Assembly (NCBI GenBank): GCA_016946835.1
Contig: JACVTC010000081.1
Span: 467,501 to 531,500 of the forward strand
Length of the DNA: 64,000 bases
Direction of reading: 5' to 3'
Origin: Neocallimastix lanati (nom. inval.)
Lineage: Eukaryota > Neocallimastigomycota > Neocallimastigomycetes > Neocallimastigales > Neocallimastigaceae
In this document: in pieces, positions 58,904 through 64,000 of the stretch
Layout of the letters: each line of letters starts with the position of its first letter
Position numbering within the stretch: position 1 is the stretch's first letter
The notes under the pieces: model-generated
Database searches by the model: none
Seen by the model: the letters and a program-made list of their open reading frames with translations, nothing else
Told to the model about the DNA's origin: nothing
Program-made: the position numbers and the translations under genes

Positions 58904-60015
58904 TTTTCATTTGTATCTTTGTTACTATATTTGTTTCTTTTATATTTCCTTTTAGAGGTAGAATATCTATTAGTGCTATATTTACCTAACTTTTAGATAT
59001 TTTCATTATTCTGATTATAAATTGAATTTGGGTTATATGAATGGTAGCTGCTGTTTGTTAATGAGAATTCGTTATTTATATTTTAGTCATAGCTATTATA
59101 GTTAAGATATGAATTATTTTCCCTGATTTGGTGAGAGAGGATAAATTTTATAAATTTTGAAAAAGAAGATGGGCAATTATTTAAAAATTAATTATTAGAA
59201 GTATGTTCAAAGAATATGACATTCCTAGAAAGTATAATTTTATTATTAGAAGTATCTAAGATTTTATAAGCTGGGAATAATCAGAGTATCCAAGAAATAT
59301 TCATATAAATAATTATTATTAAATTTATTCCTAAGAGGCTTTGGAATATAGTAGAATATTCTGAAGCCGAAAAACATGTAGATTACTATAATTTACTTTA
59401 GATTTGAATAATTTTTCATATGGAATTTTTTTTTTTATTAATTCCTTTATGAAGTATTATGTTGTATATGCAGTAGGTAGTGTTTACTTCATCCTCCCAG
59501 AACTGATGACTTTGTTTAAAGTCATTCATCATAGTCTTTGGGTCTTTGATAAGAATACAGTTAAATCTTTCGGTAGGATCGTTTGATTGAAGATTGTAAG
59601 GTACAATTTTTTTATGAATTATATCATAAGAAGAGAAGAATTGATAAAAGTTATTGCTAATAAATTATGTACTAATTTCTGATTGGATTGATTTAATTCT
59701 TATGTTGAACTTATTTTTATTCTGATGAATCAAGAATAAAATAATTGGATTATATTGATTTTATTTTTGAGAAGGAGAACCCATCTGTATCAAGAATAGT
59801 CATCCAATATAGTAAAAAAGTAATGACTGCGGCCATTATTCATGAAAAGTTCCAGAGGTACCTCCATCCTGTATACTGATTCAGAAAGTTGTCCTACGAT
59901 GTCCATATTAAGTAATTCTTTTTAAGTTTGATGATTTGTATTCTGACTTCTTATAAAGTTTATTTTAAGTTAGCAGTTCGCACAAATTTGGAAATAAGGA
60001 TGATGAAACTGATGA
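58840..60015 (-). mobile_element. Ty1/copia integrase relic
   Basis: Minus-strand frames give in order a C-x2-C remnant (ICANC, about 59975), MDIVGQLSESVYRMEVP (about 59860-59910), YFFTILDDYS*YRWVLLLK (about 59785-59840), FFSSYDIIHKKIVPYNLQSND (about 59580-59640), TERFN, KTMMNDFKQSHQFWEDEVN (about 59490-59550) and KILDTSNNKIILSRNVIFFE (about 59205-59265). These are the copia integrase zinc finger, catalytic core (with DDYS and the P..N...ER region) and the post-core domain, followed by an Asn-rich tail. In-frame stops show it is dead. It is the part of pol missing from the relic at 48914-50985. Confidence 0.75.
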
Positions 60016-60039
60016 TTTTAATAATTTATTTTTAATAAG

Positions 60040-60285
60040 GTCAATATTAAAATGACAGATGACATTTACCGCTAATTTCTAAGTTATATAATTTAGTCAA
60101 AATATTGGAGTTAGGTACTGAATCATAGGCCTTTTTAAGTTTAAGAAAAGCAAGATAAGTGAAATTTCCTTTAAATTTTCTTCTTTGACATATTTCCCGA
60201 ATTGAAATACATAAATTTAAGCATTCTTCCTTATTTCTAAATCCAAATTGTTCAGGTCTAACATGCACTACCCCCAAATTATATT
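60040..60285 (-). mobile_element. LINE reverse transcriptase fragment
   Basis: A 76-residue open frame contains RPEQFGFRNKEECLNLCISI and LAFLKLKKAYDSVPN...LYNLEISGKC, the non-LTR RT blocks with Q-x-GFR and F-D-x-KKAYD-x-V (the Asp of FxD is Lys here, FLKLKKAYD). The catalytic FADD block is absent, so only a small piece survives. It abuts the copia integrase relic and is in the same orientation. It is related in pattern to the LINE at 27180-29286. Confidence 0.8.
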
Positions 60286-60494
60286 ACTTCTCACAATAAG
60301 AGATAACCTTAAGAGTTCATCACAGTCAATTATATATATAATACAGTACAAAAAAAATGAATTATGAAAAAAGATAATATTAAATTAATTTAAATATTTT
60401 AATATTTATCTACGAAAACATGAAAATATATTAATACATATATTAATATATTATATTGAAAAAGAAAGAACAAGAACAAGAAAAAGAAATGAAA

Positions 60495-60525
<31 letters not shown>

Positions 60526-61252
60526 TATAATAAATATAATTAATTAATAATAAAAAATTATTTAAAAGATAAAATTATTGCTTTTAATTATTTATTTAGT
60601 TATTTAGTTAATTTTATACATATTTCTATTATTACAATATTTAATATTTAGTTATGAATAATTATTTATTGTTTTATATAATTTTTTATTTTTTGAAATT
60701 ATTATTATTAATAAATATTTAAATAAGTTTTAATTTTTTAGTTATTTATATAATTTTTAACTATTTATGTAATTTTGTTTTTGTTTTTGCTTTTTTACTT
60801 TTAAAATTTTATATGTAATTTATAAATAAATATTATTATTTAGTGTTTTTATTTAAAGTTATGTTTTTTTTTAAACAAATAAAAATAATAATAATGATAA
60901 TATCTATGAATTTTTACAATATTTAAATAGTATATATTTAAAACTTTTATTATTAACTAATATGAAGTTCTAAATTTATATTATTCAAAATATTATTAAT
61001 TAATAAAAATTAAAACCAATTTATTATTAGTATTAATATTATTATAATTATTTTTATTATTATCATTCTAATTATAAATAATAATATTATTATTATTATA
61101 TTATTATTATTATTATTATATTATTATTATTCAAATATATATATTAATTTATTGTTTTAATAATTTTTTTTTCTTTATACATTTTAAAATTATATTTTGT
61201 TTATTGTAAATTTATAATCTTTATCAATTTGTTGTTATTTTTATAAATTTAA
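60286..61252. repeat. 3' flank of repeat gene C, duplicated from about 60450
   Basis: From the AAAAAGAAAG run at 60460 it parallels the gene A flank at 45750-46452. ATT runs at 61085-61135. No gene seen. Confidence 0.65.
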
Positions 61253-62407
61253 TTAACATTTTTTAAGAATTTTCTTAATTTCTTCTTGTTCCTTCTTTAA
61301 GGTATCAAGAGTTTCTTCTTCATTTTTATACTTATATAAGAGGTAAGTATCTCTAGCGGAAAGTAATTCCTTTGTTTTTTCTAAACATTTTGGAGATTCA
61401 CAAGATTCCTTAACGTATTCGGAAATTTTAGGACCATCTTTTCTTCCAACTTGAATATCATAGAAGAACATATTAAATGGACATTGATAACCATCTTCAT
61501 CAATTTCACAAATAGCTTTAGCTAAGGAAATGGTATATCCTGCTTTATATACAGTGTATCTATCACTTAAGGCATAATCATATATATCAGGAACATAATT
61601 AAATAATTTTTGACAAGTTTCTGATTTGTAGGTACCTGCACAGTACTTGCTTATACCAATAGGATTAAATGAACCTGGCTCACATTCTTCAATGAGATCT
61701 TCTAATTCTTCAAGTGTTGGCTTTTCATAAGAATCTTCTTCATCAGATTTCTTGCTACATTGTTCCAAAACTTTTTTGACTTCTTCTTGTTCCTTCTTTA
61801 AAGTATCATAAGTTTCTTCGTCATTTTCATACTTATATAAAAGGTAAGTATCTCTAGCGGAAAGTAATTCCTTTGTTTTTTCTAAACATTTTGGAGATTC
61901 ACAAGTTTCTCTAACGTAGTCGGAAATTTTAGGACCATCTTTTCTTCCAACTTGAATATCATAGAAGAACATATTAAATGGACATTGATAACCATCTTCA
62001 TCAATTTCACAAATAGCTTTAGCTAAGGAAATGGTATATCCTGCTTTATATACAGTGTATCTATCACTTAAGGCATAATCATATATATCAGGAACATAGT
62101 TAAATAACTTTTGACAAGTTTCTGATTTGTAGGTACCTGCACAGTACTTACTTATACCAATAGGATTAAATGAACCTGGTTCACACTCTTCAATGAGATC
62201 TTCTAATTCTTCAAGTGTTGGTTTTTCATAAGAATCTTCAACTCCTGAATTTTGAACATAATATTTTTTATTAGATGGTGAACTAGAAGTAGAGTTAGAA
62301 ATAGTATTTGAAGTAGAGTTCTTCTTTACAACACAGATACTTCTACCATTTACTAAAGCAGATGAACAAACTAAACCAAGTAAGGATAAACAACTGATAA
62401 ATCTCAT
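61253..62407 (-). CDS. Secreted Cys-rich tandem-repeat protein C (2 repeats)
   Basis: 384 residues: signal peptide (1-21), a short Ser/Asn spacer, KKYYVQNSGVEDS, then two repeats of about 167 residues with the same eight cysteines as genes A and B. The repeats differ from all seven repeats of A and B at the same sites: NPIGISKYCAGTYKSETC instead of SNMGINKYCESTYKSKTC, and YQCPFNMFFYDIQVGRKDG instead of LCPITGYFYDVQSEREG. They are almost identical to one another. This is the signature of concerted evolution inside the gene. The last repeat ends IKKILKKC. Intronless; purine-rich leader before ATG. Role unknown. Confidence 0.8.
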   Translation of the reverse strand: MRFISCLSLLGLVCSSALVNGRSICVVKKNSTSNTISNSTSSSPSNKKYYVQNSGVEDSYEKPTLEELEDLIEECEPGSFNPIGISKYCAGTYKSETCQKLFNYVPDIYDYALSDRYTVYKAGYTISLAKAICEIDEDGYQCPFNMFFYDIQVGRKDGPKISDYVRETCESPKCLEKTKELLSARDTYLLYKYENDEETYDTLKKEQEEVKKVLEQCSKKSDEEDSYEKPTLEELEDLIEECEPGSFNPIGISKYCAGTYKSETCQKLFNYVPDIYDYALSDRYTVYKAGYTISLAKAICEIDEDGYQCPFNMFFYDIQVGRKDGPKISEYVKESCESPKCLEKTKELLSARDTYLLYKYKNEEETLDTLKKEQEEIKKILKKC

Positions 62408-62845
62408 CTTCTTTTTTTTTTTTTTAAAATCTAAAATATTTATTAAATTAAAATTTATTTACATTATCATTATTATATTATTACTTTTTTTATATATATA
62501 ATGATTAAAAATCTACTATATTTAATATATTTCAATTACCTTTTTTATAATATTGAATATATAAGTATTTTTTTAAAAATTTTATATATTTGTTTATAGA
62601 ATTTTTATTTTTTGATTTTTAAAAAATTTTTTAGAGATTTCTTTATATATATATATATATTTTTTTTTATTATTTAATTCTAAATTATCTTTTATTTAAT
62701 TATAAAAAATATATAAAATATTAAGTTTTAATAAAAGTTACATTAAAATAAATAATAAAATTTTTAAAAAGAATATAAAAAAAAAAAGTATAAAATATAA
62801 ATTATATTATTTAAGTAGAAGAATATTCTTTTATTATAAACAAAA

Positions 62846-62884
<39 letters not shown>

Positions 62885-63200
62885 GATATTAAATTATATT
62901 ATTAGTTTCTATAATAACATTGGATATTATTGGAACCTATAATAAATAAAAATTAACAATATATTGATATAAAATAAATTTTATTAATATAAACAATAAT
63001 AAATATTTAATAAAGAAACATAATTATAATATAAATAAATAGGGTTGCAAAAGAAATTTAAGTCTAGATATGTAAATGTATAATTATTGTTTTTTTTTTT
63101 TTTTTTTTTTTTCTTTTGCCGTTAAATTCATATTTTATTATATATTGTTTTCTTGCCGTTAAGTTATAATTTTATTATATATTATTTTAACAGTAAAATT
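62408..63200. repeat. 5' flank of gene C
   Basis: Aligns with the gene A and B upstream regions up to about 62830, then with the gene A flank again near 63000-63050 (ATTTAATAAAGAAACATAAT...AATAGGGTTG). Poly(A) at 62850-62879; poly(T) at 63090-63112. No ORF. Confidence 0.6.
62820..62829. promoter_or_regulatory. AGAATATTCT palindrome upstream of gene C
   Basis: HSE-like palindrome about 415 bp upstream of the gene C start, in the same context (TTA..TAG/AAGTAGAAGAATATTCTTTTATTATAAA) as in gene B. One more copy lies at 63883-63892. Confidence 0.35.
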
Positions 63201-64000
63201 AAAGAATACATTAACTATAAAAATATCTTCATATATAAGTAATTAATATGAAAAGCATTAAATCAATTAGCAATAAAAGTATATGTCAACTGAAAATATA
63301 TATATAAATGCAGAAAGAAATATTATAAATAATATAACAATTAATGAAATAAAAGAAAATGATAAAATTATAATAGAAGTATCAAATAATAAATTAATAA
63401 TTTGATATAAAATTCAAATATAAACAAAAAAACCAAATATAAGCCTTTATTATTAAAAAATATAAAAAATAGAATTTTATATTAATTTAATTAATAAATG
63501 AATAGACAAAAAAATTTTTTTTTTCTTTTTTTTCTTTTTTTTTTAAAAAAAAACAAAAAGTTAAAATAATACATAAATTTAATAATGACAAAATTTTAAT
63601 TATAGATTTTCTATAATATTTAATGTTATTCATGTTATTCATTATATATATATATCATTTAATAAAGATGATCTTTTATAAAATTTTTTATGGGTAAATA
63701 TTATTATAATTTCAATTACATAGTATTTATTATATAATTCTAATAATATAAATATTTTGAATTATTAAATTTAATAATTTTTATTAATTAATCTTATTTA
63801 TTAATTAATCTTATTTATGTATTTACTTATTTATGATATAAACTATAATTTAATGATGTAAATTATTATTTATATTAAAAAAAGAATATTCTATTATACA
63901 ATATTTATAATAAAAAAAGAATATAATATGCATTTTAGTTATTAAAAGTATAAGATTAAGTTTAAATTACATTGTACAATAGATAGAGTTTTATGTATTA
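63201..64000. other. AT-rich right edge
   Basis: No gene seen. 63880-63900 (AAAGAATATTCTATTATACAATATTTATAATAAAAAA) matches the distal flank of gene A (48636-48675), so the duplicated block probably continues here. Confidence 0.5.

Overview
The window looks like a contig from an anaerobic gut fungus (Neocallimastigomycota, the Neocallimastix/Piromyces/Anaeromyces type). The background is extremely A+T-rich, with poly(A)/poly(T) tracts up to about 56 bases and long AT microsatellites. One gene has phase-consistent GT...AG spliceosomal introns. One secreted protein ends in two fungal-type (CBM10-like) dockerins, the cellulosome-docking module typical of these fungi. The few intact genes are islands with clearly higher G+C.

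Layout: (1) 470-8330 holds a segmental duplication. One copy carries an intact secreted two-domain Cys-rich protein (968-2983, minus). The other carries a truncated, internally duplicated relic of it (6236-6915) plus an inverted pair of a ~134-bp MITE-like element. (2) 8365-18200 has a Ty1/copia RNase H relic, relics of a probable class C receptor-like gene, and one copy of a ~580-bp SINE-like element. (3) 20338-22320 is a Cthe_2159-type beta-helix carbohydrate-binding protein with two dockerins. (4) 22890-30545 is mostly non-LTR (LINE) debris around an elongator tRNA-Met(CAT) at 25874-25946. (5) 35315-38423 is a four-exon gene for a secreted CotH-kinase-like protein with two CBM18 chitin-binding modules. 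(6) 40650-45110 contains a decayed ankyrin-repeat gene, a possible gag/protease relic and an inverted second copy of the SINE-like element. (7) 45780-63900 is a three-gene array (46453-47613, 54112-56916, 61253-62407, all minus) of secreted proteins made of 2, 5 and 2 near-identical ~166-residue repeats with eight cysteines each. Copia and LINE fragments lie between the genes.

The intact protein genes all appear to encode secreted or cell-surface proteins: a dockerin-bearing polysaccharide binder, a chitin-binding CotH protein, and two families of Cys-rich repeat proteins that I cannot assign. The most interesting item is the array of tandem-repeat proteins. Repeat number varies by gene, repeats are homogenised within genes, flanks are conserved, and palindromic AGAATATTCT (heat-shock-element-like) motifs lie upstream of all three copies. 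A lectin, adhesin or cohesin/scaffoldin-like role is conceivable but not shown.
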